Below are positions 48,480-62,331 of a stretch of 64,000 nt of DNA, one piece after another. The stretch comes from Acanthornis magna. Lineage: Eukaryota; Chordata; Aves; Passeriformes; Acanthizidae. The stretch's first letter is position 1. Every line of letters starts with the position of its first letter. A model generated the notes under the pieces. That model ran no database searches, had not been told where the DNA came from, and was given only the letters and a program-made list of their open reading frames with translations. The DNA lies in assembly GCA_036785705.1 (NCBI GenBank), contig JAWUZG010001156.1, forward strand, positions 1 to 64,000. Direction: 5' to 3'. The position numbers and the translations under genes were made by a program.

Positions 48480-51400
48480 CCAAGAATCATAGGAAAGCTG
48501 TCGGGAAAGAAAGATTTCATGGAAAAGCCGCAGCACGACAAGCTTCCTTGCCAAGCTTCACTCTACTACTTACACCATGCTTAAAGCACAGCGAGGAAAA
48601 GCAACAAACAAAAATCCAGAGTCAATCAATCCAAAATGAAATCAAACCCAAATTATCTCTGTCTGTCTGTCCGTGTGCGTGAGGCTGTGTCTCTAAAGAA
48701 GAGAAAGGGTCAGGATAAGAAGAACGTGGCTCAAAGGCTCAAGAGCACTTCCCTTAGGAGCACTTCAACTTGAGCAACACTTCACTTGATAACTCAAATT
48801 CAAATCAACAACTTAGGGCAGGAACAGCAGTTCAGGGCATTTCAACTGAACTGGACTTCAACTACACAACACTTCACTTAGAACTGAGCTGAAACCCAAG
48901 ACCTCAGCAAAGGATCCACACAGGCCTTACCATAGCACTGCAGGAACTTTGAGACCTAACTTAGGGACAAACCTAAAGCACTTCTGAATCCACCAGAGCA
49001 GCCCCTCTCCCACATTGCAGAGAGCGCATGCACACCTGCACTCCCACAAGCACACAAAGAGGCTCTAGGAGGCAAAATTCCCCTCCAAGCTACTGAAATA
49101 CTCCTTTCACGTGCCTTGCCATCTTCTCAGCGGCCAAAGCCTGAGGCCTCCGGGAGCGGCAGGATCGGGGGCCCAGGAGCCGTGCTCCTTCGCGGATCCC
49201 CCGAGTGCAGCAAACGGGACAGCTGCCGGCTGGCAGAGGCCCCACGCACAGGGACTTTGCTGCTCACCGCTGCTGCGGCCCAGCACAGCTGCCAGGGCCT
49301 CCTTTGGCACCCCTGCTTACAGGGCCCCAAGGCATGGCCTTTAGTCACAACAAGCCTTCAGCCTGGCCCCACTTCTCATTGGCAGCTTTCCCTGAACGCG
49401 GGACAACACCAATGGGATGCCATCCAGGCAAAAACAAATTTCAAAGTCTGTTCAACAAGCAAAAAAAGCAGGAGCACCTTAGAACATAGCACTTCCTGGC
49501 AGCACACAGCGTTTCTCAGAAGCTCCACAGCACCTCAGCCCCGCTGCCTTCGTCAAGGCCAAGGCCTCAGCAGCATTTCTCATATCATGCTGCAGCCTGA
49601 AAAAAGGGCAGGGGGGGATGCACCAGCACAAGCAGGGAAATCACACCTGCCCACAGGCTCCCCATGCTCACATCCCATGGCATCCCGGGGCTCTCTCAGC
49701 TTCCAAAGACCTCTGAGGTCACGGGCTCTCACAGTGCCTCCATGGGGACATCCCACGTGTCTCTAAGTGCTAAGGAGCTCTTTTGCAACTGCCACTCCCT
49801 GGCCTTCCAGCGGGACATGCCAGGGCTCTCTCTATCTTCCTAAACAACACACACGACCAGGCCAATGCCAGGGCCTGCAGGGTAACATCCCGGCAATCTG
49901 CACGCTGCTAAGGAGCCATGCTGTCACAGCAACTCACAGGGCATGGCCTGTGACATTCCCTCCGTCTCCCTGCTGCTGCTGGACAGCTCTGATGTCACAG
50001 GCACTCACCTCTGGCCCCTGCAGCCATTCCAGGCCTTTCCATGCTGCCAAAGCGCTCTGATGTCACAGACACGCACTGTGGCTTCATGGCCACATGCCAA
50101 GGCTCTCCAGGCTGCAAAAGAGCCCTTTAGCCACAGGCACTTACACAGGTGCCATGGGCACATCTTAGTGCTCCCTCTGCTCATAGGAACCCCGAGGTCA
50201 CCAGATATCCTGGCGGCTCCGTGGCCACATCCCCAGGCTCTCCAGGCTGCTCAAGAGCTCTGATCTCACCTGCACTCACACAAGCTCCTCGGGGACATCT
50301 GTCGCTGCTGTGCTGGCAGATTCACACAAAGGCTCCCAGAGCAGCCTGGCCACTGAGTCACGAGGGCCAGAGAGCAGCCCTTGGCTTTCTCAACTCCTTC
50401 TCAGACACAGGAGCCTTGGCGGCGGCTGCATCCAATCCCAGCCTCACACTTAAAGCCAGTGCTTTAAGTAACTCTGTCCCGCAGCACTTACAAATGGCCC
50501 ATCTGATCTATTCCTAGAAAAGCAGCTCTTCCCTAACACAAATGATTCGACACAAACAACTCAATCCCAATTACTGACCACTCCATAGAAAAGCTAAACT
50601 TACTCCTGGGAGGCTACACAGAGTACAATGGAGTGCACTCTATGAAAGCAGTAGGAAAGCAGTCCTATCTTACAGCAAGCAAAAAAACCCAATTCCCAAG
50701 TAGAGCTCCATGTAACTCACCACACCAACACTCCTGGGCAGCTCTCTCTCCCTTCACCACCAAGAGTGCCCTTGCTTGCTGTCCACTTCCCCAGCAGGAG
50801 CCCTCACACACTCCAAGGAGGAACACGCTAGAAAAACCTCCCCTAGGAAAGGGGACTGACTGCACATTGACACTCTCAAGGGACTGACTGTCAGGCAGAC
50901 GCCTGCAACTCCCGGCAGCAGCTCAGCTGCCAAATCTTTGCCTCACTAGCAGCACCTTCATGCAGGCTTCCTTGCCAGAAGGACTTTCAGCAGAATTCAA
51001 GGCCAAAACAACACACGCTGGCCCTCTGAAAGACACCTGGAGACATTTGCAAATAGCACATGCTCCAAGTGCCTGCACCACGTTCCAAGGCAAAGCAGCC
51101 GGCCCAAAGCATCCTGCTACAACCTCCCAGGCGGCTCCCGACTGCTACAGAGCACTCAGCTCCAAAGCACTCCCAGGCCTTCCAGCCTCACAGCCCACAG
51201 GCCTACAGCCTTCTGCAGAGCCCTGAGCTCACCTGCACTCACACACCTACCATGGGCACCTGCCACAGCTCTCCGGCCATGAGAGACAGACGTGTGCTCT
51301 CAGGCACTCACAGCCATTCCAAGCTGACATCCCAGGGCCCTTTGATCTCATCAGGCACCGCTGCTATGTCACAGGCACTCCCTGCGCTTCCACGGGGCCG

Positions 51401-51942
51401 TCCCAGGGCTCTCGAGGCTCCTCAAGAACACTGAGGGCACACACAACCCCAGCGGCTCCATAGGGACATGCCACGACTCTCCCATTTGACAAACCTCTCT
51501 GCACGCACATCACGGCCTTCAACAGGCTCTCAGGGCTGACAGCCCACGAGTCTCATGCTGCTAAGGTGCCGCCAGCTCACAGGCACTCACAGGGCCTCCA
51601 TGGGGACATCCCTGCACCCTCCATCCTCCTCAAGAGCTGGCAAGTCCCTGACACTCACACTTGCCCCCTGGGCACACTCCAGCCATCTCCAGGCTGCCAA
51701 AGAGCCAGGAGGTCACATCTTGGCACAGGAACTCCCTGGGGACGCGCCAGAGCTATCCAGCTTTCAAAAGAACACTGAGCTCACAGGCTGTCCCAGGACA
51801 GCCATAGGCACACGCCAGGAGTCCGCACGCTGCCCAGAAGCCCTGGTGTCACAGGCACTCACTCCCAGCACCTCGGTGCTGACATCCCAGGTGGCTCCAC
51901 GCTGCTAAAGAGATGTGATGGCACAGGCACTTTTACATCCCT
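48480..51942 (+). repeat. Macrosatellite copy 15
   Basis: Complete 3,463-bp copy. It has a tight cluster of changes at u2169, u2172 and u2186, of which u2169 and u2186 are shared only with copy 17. It has c at u1711, g2661, a2949/t2953 and t3077. Confidence 0.97.
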
Positions 51943-54900
51943 CCAAGAATCATAGGAAAGCTGTCGGGAAAGAAAGATTTCATGGAAAAGCCGCAGCACG
52001 ACAAGCTTCCTTGCCAAGCTTCACTCTACTACTTACACCATGCTTAAAGCACAGCGAGGAAAAGCAACAAACAAAAATCCAGAGTCAATCAATCCAAAAT
52101 GAAATCAAACCCAAATTATCTCTGTCTGTCTGTCCGTGTGCGTGAGGCTGTGTCTCTAAAGAAGAGAAAGGGTCAGGATAAGAAGAACGTGGCTCAAAGG
52201 CTCAAGAGCACTTCCCTTAGGAGCACTTCAACTTGAGCAACACTTCACTTGATAACTCAAATTCAAATCAACAACTTAGGGCAGGAACAGCAGTTCAGGG
52301 CATTTCAACTGAACTGGACTTGAACTACACAACACTTCACTTAGAACTGAGCTGAAACCCAAGACCTCAGCAAAGGATCCACACAGGCCTTACCATAGCA
52401 CTGCAGGAACTTTGAGACCTAACTTAGGGACAAACCTAAAGCACTTCTGAATCCACCAGAGCAGCCCCTCTCCCACATTGCAGAGAGCGCATGCACACCT
52501 GCACTCCCACAAGCACACAAAGAGGCTCTAGGAGGCAAAATTCCCCTCCAAGCTACTGAAATACTCCTTTCACGTGCCTTGCCATCTTCTCAGCGGCCAA
52601 AGCCTGAGGCCTCGGGGAGCGGCAGGATCGGGGGCCCAGGAGCCGTGCTCCTTCGCGGATCCCCCGAGTGCAGCAAACGGGACAGCTGCCGGCTGGCAGA
52701 GGCCCCACGCACAGGGACTTTGCTGCTCACCGCTGCTGCGGCCCAGCACAGCTGCCAGGGCCTCCTTTGGCACCCCTGCTTACAGGGCCCCAAGGCATGG
52801 CCTTTAGTCACAACAAGCCTTCAGCCTGGCCCCACTTCTCATCGGCAGCTTTCCCTGAACGCGGGACAACACCAATGGGATGCCATCCAGGCAAAAACAA
52901 ATTTCAAAGTCTGTTCAACAAGCAAAAAAAGCAGGAGCACCTTAGAACATAGCACTTCCTGGCAGCACACAGCGTTTCTCAGAAGCTCCACAGCACCTCA
53001 GCCCCGCTGCCTTCGTCAAGGCCAAGGCCTCAGCAGCATTTCTCATATCATGCTGCAGCCTGAAAAAAGGGCAGGGGGGGATGCACCAGCACAAGCAGGG
53101 AAATCACACCTGCCCACAGGCTCCCCATGCTCACATCCCATGGCATCCCGGGGCTCTCTCAGCTTCCAAAGACCTCTGAGGTCACGGGCTCTCACAGTGC
53201 CTCCATGGGGACATCCCACGTGTCTCTAAGTGCTAAGGAGCTCTTTTGCAACTGCCACTCCCTGGCCTTCCAGCGGGACATGCCAGGGCTCTCTCTATCT
53301 TCCTAAACAACACACACGACCAGGCCAATGCCAGGGCCTGCAGGGTAACATCCCGGCAATCTGCACGCTGCTAAGGAGCCACGCTGTCACAGCAACTCAC
53401 AGGGCATGGCCTGTGACATTCCCTCCGTCTCCCTGCTGCTGCTGGACAGCTCTGATGTCACAGGCACTCACCTCTGGCCCCTGCAGCCATTCCAGGCCTT
53501 TCCATGCTGCCAAAGCGCTCTGATGTCACAGACACGCACTGTGGCTTCATGGCCACATGCCAAGGCTCTCCAGGCTGCAAAAGAGCCCTTTAGCCACAGG
53601 CACTTACACAGGTGCCATGGGCACATCTTAGTGCTCCCTCTGCTCATAGGAAGCCCGAGGTCACCAGATATCCTGGCGGCTCCGTGGCCACATCCCCAGG
53701 CTCTCCAGGCTGCTCAAGAGCTCTGATCTCACCTGCACTCACACAAGCTCCTCGGGGACATCTGTCGCTGCTGTGCTGGCAGATTCACACAAAGGCTCCC
53801 AGAGCAGCCTGGCCACTGAGTCACGAGGGCCAGAGAGCAGCCCTTGGCTTTCTCAACTCCTTCTCAGACACAGGAGCCTTGGCGGCGGCTGCATCCAATC
53901 CCAGCCTCACACTTAAAGCCAGTGCTTTAAGTAACTCTGTCCCGCAGCACTTACAAATGGCCCATCTGATCTATTCCTAGAAAAGCAGGTCTTCCCTAAC
54001 ACAAATGATTCGACACAAACAACTCAATCCCAATTACTGACCACTCCATAGAAAAGCTAAACTTACTCCTGGGAGGCTACACAGAGTACAATGGAGTGCA
54101 CTCTATGAAAACAATAGGAAAGCAGTCATATCTTACAGCAAGCAAAAAAACCCAATTCCCAAGTAGAGCTCCATGTAACTCACCACACCAACACTCCTGG
54201 GCAGCTCTCTCTCCCTTCACCACCAAGAGTGCCCTTGCTTGCTGTCCACTTCCCCAGCAGGAGCCCTCACACACTCCAAGGAGGAACACGCTAGAAAAAC
54301 CTCCCCTAGGAAAGGGGACTGACTGCACATTGACACTCTCAAGGGACTGACTGTCAGGCAGACGCCTGCAACTCCCGGCAGCAGCTCAGCTGCCAAATCT
54401 TTGCCTCACTAGCAGCACCTTCATGCAGGCTTCCTTGCCAGAAGGACTTTCAGCAGAATTCAAGGCCAAAACAACACACGCTGGCCCTCTGAAAGACACC
54501 TGGAGACATTTGCAAATAGCACATGCTCCAAGTGCCTGCACCACGTTCCAAGGCAAAGCAGCCGGCCCAAAGCATCCTGCTACAACCTCCCAGGCGGCTC
54601 CCAACTGCTACAGAGCACTCAGCTCCAAAGCACTCCCAGGCCTTCCAGCCTCACAGCCCACAGGCCTACAGCCTTCTGCAGAGCCCTGAGCTCACCTGCA
54701 CTCACACACCTACCATGGGCACCTGCCACAGCTCTCCGGCCATGAGAGACAGACGTGTGCTCTCAGGCACTCACAGCCATTCCAAGCTGACATCCCAGGG
54801 CCCTTTGATCTCATCAGGCACCGCTGCTATGTCACAGGCACTCCCTGCGCTTCCACGGGGCCGTCCCAGGGCTCTCGAGGCTCCTCAAGAGCACCGAGGG

Positions 54901-55405
54901 CACACACAACCCCAGCGGCTCCATAGGGACATGCCACGACTCTCCCATTTGACAAACCTCTCTGCACGCACATCACGGCCTTCAACAGGCTCTCAGGGCT
55001 GACAGCCCACGAGTCTCACGCTGCTAAGGTGCCGCCAGCTCACAGGCACTCACAGGGCCTCCATGGGGACATCCCTGCACCCTCCATCCTCCTCAAGAGC
55101 TGGCAAGTCCCTGACACTCACACTTGCCCCCTGGGCACACTCCAGCCGTCTCCAGGCTGCCAAAGAGCCAGGAGGTCACATCTTGGCACAGGAACTCCCA
55201 GGGGACGTGCCAGAGCTATCCAGCTTTCAAAAGAACACTGAGCTCACAGGCTGTCCCAGGACAGCCATAGGCACACGCCAGGAGTCCGCACGCTGCCCAG
55301 AAGCCCTGGTGTCACAGGCACTCACTCCCAGCACCTCGGTGCTGACATCCCAGGTGGCTCCACGCTGCTAAAGAGATGTGATGGCACAGGCACTTTTACA
55401 TCCCT
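51943..55405 (+). repeat. Macrosatellite copy 16
   Basis: Complete 3,463-bp copy with private g at u380 (52322). It has a at u630 but g at u672, a combination seen in no other copy, so a switch lies between them. From u901 onward it follows the copy 9 haplotype except c at u2597. Confidence 0.97.
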
Positions 55406-58400
55406 CCAAGAATCATAGGAAAGCTGTCGGGAAAGAAAGATTTCATGGAAAAGCCGCAGCACGACAAGCTTCCTTGCCAAGCTTCACTCTACTACTTACA
55501 CCATGCTTAAAGCACAGCGAGGAAAAGCAACAAACAAAAATCCAGAGTCAATCAATCCAAAATGAAATCAAACCCAAATTATCTCTGTCTGTCTGTCCGT
55601 GTGCGTGAGGCTGTGTCTCTAAAGAAGAGAAAGGGTCAGGATAAGAAGAACGTGGCTCAAAGGCTCAAGAGCACTTCCCTTAGGAGCACTTCAACTTGAG
55701 CAACACTTCACTTGATAACTCAAATTCAAATCAACAACTTAGGGCAGGAACAGCAGTTCAGGGCATTTCAACTGAACTGGACTTCAACTACACAACACTT
55801 CACTTAGAACTGAGCTGAAACCCAAGACCTCAGCAAAGGATCCACACAGGCCTTACCATAGCACTGCAGGAACTTTGAGACCTAACTTAGGGACAAACCT
55901 AAAGCACTTCTGAATCCACCAGAGCAGCCCCTCTCCCACATTGCAGAGAGCGCATGCACACCTGCACTCCCACAAGCACACAAAGAGGCTCTAGGAGGCA
56001 AAATTCCCCTCCAAGCTACTGAAATACTCCTTTCACGTGCCTTGCCATCTTCTCAGCGGCCAAAGCCTGAGGCCTCCGGGAGCGGCAGGATCGGGGGCCC
56101 AGGAGCCGTGCTCCTTCGCGGATCCCCCGAGTGCAGCAAACGGGACAGCTGCCGGCTGGCAGAGGCCCCACGCACAGGGACTTTGCTGCTCACCGCTGCT
56201 GCGGCCCAGCACAGCTGCCAGGGCCTCCTTTGGCACCCCTGCTTACAGGGCCCCAAGGCATGGCCTTTAGTCACAACAAGCCTTCAGCCTGGCCCCACTT
56301 CTCATTGGCAGCTTTCCCTGAACGCGGGACAACACCAATGGGATGCCATCCAGGCAAAAACAAATTTCAAAGTCTGTTCAACAAGCAAAAAAAGCAGGAG
56401 CACCTTAGAACATAGCACTTCCTGGCAGCACACAGCGTTTCTCAGAAGCTCCACAGCACCTCAGCCCCGCTGCATTCGTCAAGGCCAAGGCCTCAGCAGC
56501 ATTTCTCATATCATGCTGCAGCCTGAAAAAAGGGCAGGGGGGGATGCACCAGCACAAGCAGGGAAATCACACCTGCCCACAGGCTCCCCATGCTCACATC
56601 CCATGGCATCCCGGGGCTCTCTCAGCTTCCAAAGACCTCTGAGGTCACGGGCTCTCACAGTGCCTCCATGGGGACATCCCACGTGTCTCTAAGTGCTAAG
56701 GAGCTCTTTTGCAACTGCCACTCCCTGGCCTTCCAGCGGGACATGCCAGGGCTCTCTCTATCTTCCTAAACAACACACACGACCAGGCCAATGCCAGGGC
56801 CTGCAGGGTAACATCCCGGCAATCTGCACGCTGCTAAGGAGCCATGCTGTCACAGCAACTCACAGGGCATGGCCTGTGACATTCCCTCCGTCTCCCTGCT
56901 GCTGCTGGACAGCTCTGATGTCACAGGCACTCACCTCTGGCCCCTGCAGCCATTCCAGGCCTTTCCATGCTGCCAAAGCGCTCTGATGTCACAGACACGC
57001 ACTGTGGCTTCATGGCCACATGCCAAGGCTCTCCAGGCTGCAAAAGAGCCCTTTAGCCACAGGCACTTACACAGGTGCCATGGGCACATCTTAGTGCTCC
57101 CTCTGCTCATAGGAAGCCCGAGGTCACCAGATATCCTGGCGGCTCCGTGGCCACATCCCCAGGCTCTCCAGGCTGCTCAAGAGCTCTGATCTCACCTGCA
57201 CTCACACAAGCTCCTCGGGGACATCTGTCGCTGCTGTGCTGGCAGATTCACACAAAGGCTCCCAGAGCAGCCTGGCCACTGAGTCACGAGGGCCAGAGAG
57301 CAGCCCTTGGCTTTCTCAACTCCTTCTCAGACACAGGAGCCTTGGCGGCGGCTGCATCCAATCCCAGCCTCACACTTAAAGCCAGTGCTTTAAGTAACTC
57401 TGTCCCGCAGCACTTACAAATGGCCCATCTGATCTATTCCTAGAAAAGCAGCTCTTCCCTAACACAAATGATTCGACACAAACAACTCAATCCCAATTAC
57501 TGACCACTCCATAGAAAAGCTAAACTTACTCCTGGGAGGCTACACAGAGTACAATGGAGTGCACTCTATGAAAGCAATAGGAAAGCAGTCCTATATTACA
57601 GCAAGCAAAAAAACCCAATTCCCAAGTAGAGCTCCATGTAACTCACCACATCAACACTCCTGGCCAGCTCTCTCTCCCTTCACCACCAAGAGTGCCCTTG
57701 CTTGCTGTCCACTTCCCCAGCAGGAGCCCTCACACACTCCAAGGAGGAACACGCTAGAAAAACCTCCCCTAGGAAAGGGGACTGACTGCACATTGACACT
57801 CTCAAGGGACTGACTGTCAGGCAGACGCCTGCAACTCCCGGCAGCAGCTCAGCTGCCAAATCTTTGCCTCACTAGCAGCACCTTCATGCAGGCTTCCTTG
57901 CCAGAAGGACTTTCAGCAGAATTCAAGGCCAAAACAACACACGCTGGCCCTCTGAAAGACACCTGGAGACATTTGCAAATAGCACATGCTCCAAGTGCCT
58001 GCACCACGTTCCAAGGCAAAGCAGCCGGCCCAAAGCATCCTGCTACAACCTCCCAGGCGGCTCCCGACTGCTACAGAGCACTCAGCTCCAAAGCACTCCC
58101 AGGCCTTCCAGCCTCACAGCCCACAGGCCTACAGCCTTCTGCAGAGCCCTGAGCTCACCTGCACTCACACACCTACCATGGGCACCTGCCACAGCTCTCC
58201 GGCCATGAGAGACAGATGTGTGCTCTCAGGCACTCACAGCCATTCCAAGCTGACATCCCAGGGCCCTTTGATCTCATCAGGCACCGCTGCTATGTCACAG
58301 GCACTCCCTGCGCTTCCACGGGGCCGTCCCAGGGCTCTCGAGGCTCCTCAAGAACACTGAGGGCACACACAACCCCAGCGGCTCCATAGGGACATGCCAC

Positions 58401-58868
58401 GACTCTCCCATTTGACAAACCTCTCTGCACGCACATCACGGCCTTCAACAGGCTCTCAGGGCTGACAGCCCACGAGTCTCACGCTGCTAAGGTGCCGCCA
58501 GCTCACAGGCACTCACAGGGCCTCCATGGGGACATCCCTGCACCCTCCATCCTCCTCAAGAGCTGGCAAGTCCCTGACACTCACACTTGCCCCCTGGGCA
58601 CACTCCAGCCATCTCCAGGCTGCCAAAGAGCCAGGAGGTCACATCTTGGCACAGGAACTCCCTGGGGACGCGCCAGAGCTATCCAGCTTTCAAAAGAACA
58701 CTGAGCTCACAGGCTGTCCCAGGACAGCCATAGGCACACGCCAGGAGTCCGCACGCTGCCCAGAAGCCCTGGTGTCACAGGCACTCACTCCCAGCACCTC
58801 GGTGCTGACATCCCAGGTGGCTCCACGCTGCTAAAGAGATGTGATGGCACAGGCACTTTTACATCCCT
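55406..58868 (+). repeat. Macrosatellite copy 17
   Basis: Complete 3,463-bp copy and the one with the most private changes I found: a at u1069 (56474), a at u2190, t at u2246, c at u2259 and t at u2812. It shares the u2169 and u2186 changes with copy 15. It has t1440, g1711, g2661 and a2949/t2953. Confidence 0.97.
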
Positions 58869-61800
58869 CCAAGAATCATAGGAAAGCTGTCGGGAAAGAA
58901 AGATTTCATGGAAAAGCCGCAGCAGGACAAGCTTCCTTGCCAAGCTTCACTCTACTACTTACACCATGCTTAAAGCACAGCGAGGAAAAGCAACAAACAA
59001 AAATCCAGAGTCAATCAATCCAAAATGAAATCAAACCCAAATTATCTCTGTCTGTCTGTCCGTGTGCGTGAGGCTGTGTCTCTAAAGAAGAGAAAGGGTC
59101 AGGATAAGAAGAACGTGGCTCAAAGGCTCAAGAGCACTTCCCTTAGGAGCACTTCAACTTGAGCAACACTTCACTTGATAACTCAAATTCAAATCAACAA
59201 CTTAGGGCAGGAACAGCAGTTCAGGGCATTTCAACTGAACTGGACTTCAACTACACAACACTTCACTTAGAACTGAGCTGAAACCCAAGACCTCAGCAAA
59301 GGATCCACACAGGCCTTACCATAGCACTGCAGGAACTTTGAGACCTAACTTAGGGACAAACCTAAAGCACTTCTGAATCCACCAGAGCAGCCCCTCTCCC
59401 ACATTGCAGAGAGCGCATGCACACCTGCACTCCCACAAGCACACAAAGAGGCTCTAGGAGGCAAAATTCCCCTCCAAGCTACTGAAATACTCCTTTCACG
59501 TGCCTTGCCATCTTCTCAGCGGCCAAAGCCTGAGGCCTCCGGGAGCGGCAGGATCGGGGGCCCAGGAGCCGTGCTCCTTCGCGGATCCCCCGAGTGCAGC
59601 AAACGGGACAGCTGCCGGCTGGCAGAGGCCCCACGCACAGGGACTTTGCTGCTCACCGCTGCTGCGGCCCAGCACAGCTGCCAGGGCCTCCTTTGGCACC
59701 CCTGCTTACAGGGCCCCAAGGCATGGCCTTTAGTCACAACAAGCCTTCAGCCTGGCCCCACTTCTCATCGGCAGCTTTCCCTGAACGCGGGACAACACCA
59801 ATGGGATGCCATCCAGGCAAAAACAAATTTCAAAGTCTGTTCAACAAGCAAAAAAAGCAGGAGCACCTTAGAACATAGCACTTCCTGGCAGCACACAGCG
59901 TTTCTCAGAAGCTCCACAGCACCTCAGCCCCGCTGCCTTCGTCAAGGCCAAGGCCTCAGCAGCATTTCTCATATCATGCTGCAGCCTGAAAAAAGGGCAG
60001 GGGGGGATGCACCAGCACAAGCAGGGAAATCACACCTGCCCACAGGCTCCCCATGCTCACATCCCATGGCATCCCGGGGCTCTCTCAGCTTCCAAAGACC
60101 TCTGAGGTCACGGGCTCTCACAGTGCCTCCATGGGGACATCCCACGTGTCTCTAAGTGCTAAGGAGCTCTTTTGCAACTGCCACTCCCTGGCCTTCCAGG
60201 GGCACATGCCAGGGCTCTCTCTATCTTCCTAAACAACACACACGACCAGGCCAATGCCAGGGCCTGCAGGGTAACATCCCGGCAATCTGCACGCTGCTAA
60301 GGAGCCACGCTGTCACAGCAACTCACAGGGCATGGCCTGTGACATTCCCTCCGTCTCCCTGCTGCTGCTGGACAGCTCTGATGTCACAGGCACTCACCTC
60401 TGGCCCCTGCAGCCATTCCAGGCCTTTCCATGCTGCCAAAGCGCTCTGATGTCACAGACACGCACTGTGGCTTCATGGCCACATGCCAAGGCTCTCCAGG
60501 CTGCAAAAGAGCCCTTTAGCCACAGGCACTTACACAGGTGCCATGGGCACATCTTAGTGCTCCCTCTGCTCATAGGAACCCCGAGGTCACCAGATATCCT
60601 GGCGGCTCCGTGGCCACATCCCCAGGCTCTCCAGGCTGCTCAAGAGCTCTGATCTCACCTGCACTCACACAAGCTCCTCGGGGACATCTGTCGCTGCTGT
60701 GCTGGCAGATTCACACAAAGGCTCCCAGAGCAGCCTGGCCACTGAGTCACGAAGGCCAGAGAGCAGCCCTTGGCTTTCTCAACTCCTTCTCAGACACAGG
60801 AGCCTTGGCGGCGGCTGCATCCAATCCCAGCCTCACACTTAAAGCCAGTGCTTTAAGTAACTCTGTCCCGCAGCACTTACAAATGGCCCATCTGATCTAT
60901 TCCTAGAAAAGCAGGTCTTCCCTAACACAAATGATTCGACACAAACAACTCAATCCCAATTACTGACCACTCCATAGAAAAGCTAAACCTACTCCTGGGA
61001 GGCTACACAGAGTACAATGGAGTGCACTCTATGAAAACAATAGGAAAGCAGTCATATCTTACAGCAAGCAAAAAAACCCAATTCCCAAGTAGAGCTCCAT
61101 GTAACTCACCACACCAACACTCCTGGGCAGCTCTCTCTCCCTTCACCACCAAGAGTGCCCTTGCTTGCTGTCCACTTCCCCAGCAGGAGCCCTCACACAC
61201 TCCAAGGAGGAACACGCTAGAAAAACCTCCCCTAGGAAAGGGGACTGACTGCACATTGACACTCTCAAGGGACTGACTGTCAGGCAGACGCCTGCAACTC
61301 CCGGCAGCAGCTCAGCTGCCAAATCTTTGCCTCACTAGCAGCACCTTCATGCAGGCTTCCTTGCCAGAAGGACTTTCAGCAGAATTCAAGGCCAAAACAA
61401 CACACGCTGGCCCTCTGAAAGACACCTGGAGACATTTGCAAATAGCACATGCTCCAAGTGCCTGCACCACGTTCCAAGGCAAAGCAGCCGGCCCAAAGCA
61501 TACTGCTACAACCTCCCAGGCGGCTCCCGACTGCTACAGAGCACTCAGCTCCAAAGCACTCCCAGGCCTTCCAGCCTCACAGCCCACAGGCCTACAGCCT
61601 TCTGCAGAGCCCTGAGCTCACCTGCACTCACACACCTACCATGGGCACCTGCCACAGCTCTCCGGCCATGAGAGACAGACGTGTGCTCTCAGGCACTCAC
61701 AGCCATTCCAAGCTGACATCCCAGGGCCCTTTGATCTCATCAGGCACCGCTGCTATGTCACAGGCACTCCCTGCGCTTCCACGGGGCCGTCCCAGGGCTC

Positions 61801-62331
61801 TCGAGGCTCCTCAAGAACACTGAGGGCACACACAACCCCAGCGGCTCCATAGGGACATGCCACGACTCTCCCATTTGACAAACCTCTCTGCACGCACATC
61901 ACGGCCTTCAACAGGCTCTCAGGGCTGACAGCCCACGAGTCTCATGCTGCTAAGGTGCCGCCAGCTCACAGGCACTCACAGGGCCTCCATGGGGACATCC
62001 CTGCACCCTCCATCCTCCTCAAGAGCTGGCAAGTCCCTGACACTCACACTTGCCCCCTGGGCACACTCCAGCCATCTCCAGGCTGCCAAAGAGCCAGGAG
62101 GTCACATCTTGGCACAGGAACTCCCTGGGGACGCGCCAGAGCTATCCAGCTTTCAAAAGAACACTGAGCTCACAGGCTGTCCCAGGACAGCCATAGGCAC
62201 ACGCCAGGAGTCCGCACGCTGCCCAGAAGCCCTGGTGTCACAGGCACTCACTCCCAGCACCTCGGTGCTGACATCCCAGGTGGCTCCACGCTGCTAAAGA
62301 GATGTGATGGCACAGGCACTTTTACATCCCT
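58869..62331 (+). repeat. Macrosatellite copy 18 (mosaic)
   Basis: Complete 3,463-bp copy with g at u57 (shared with copy 12). It reverts to gggc at u1332-1335 among copies that mostly have cggg. It has c1711, g2047, and c2121 combined with a2344. Private changes are a at u1885 and a at u2634 (61502). It ends with t3077/a3206/c3266. Confidence 0.97.
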
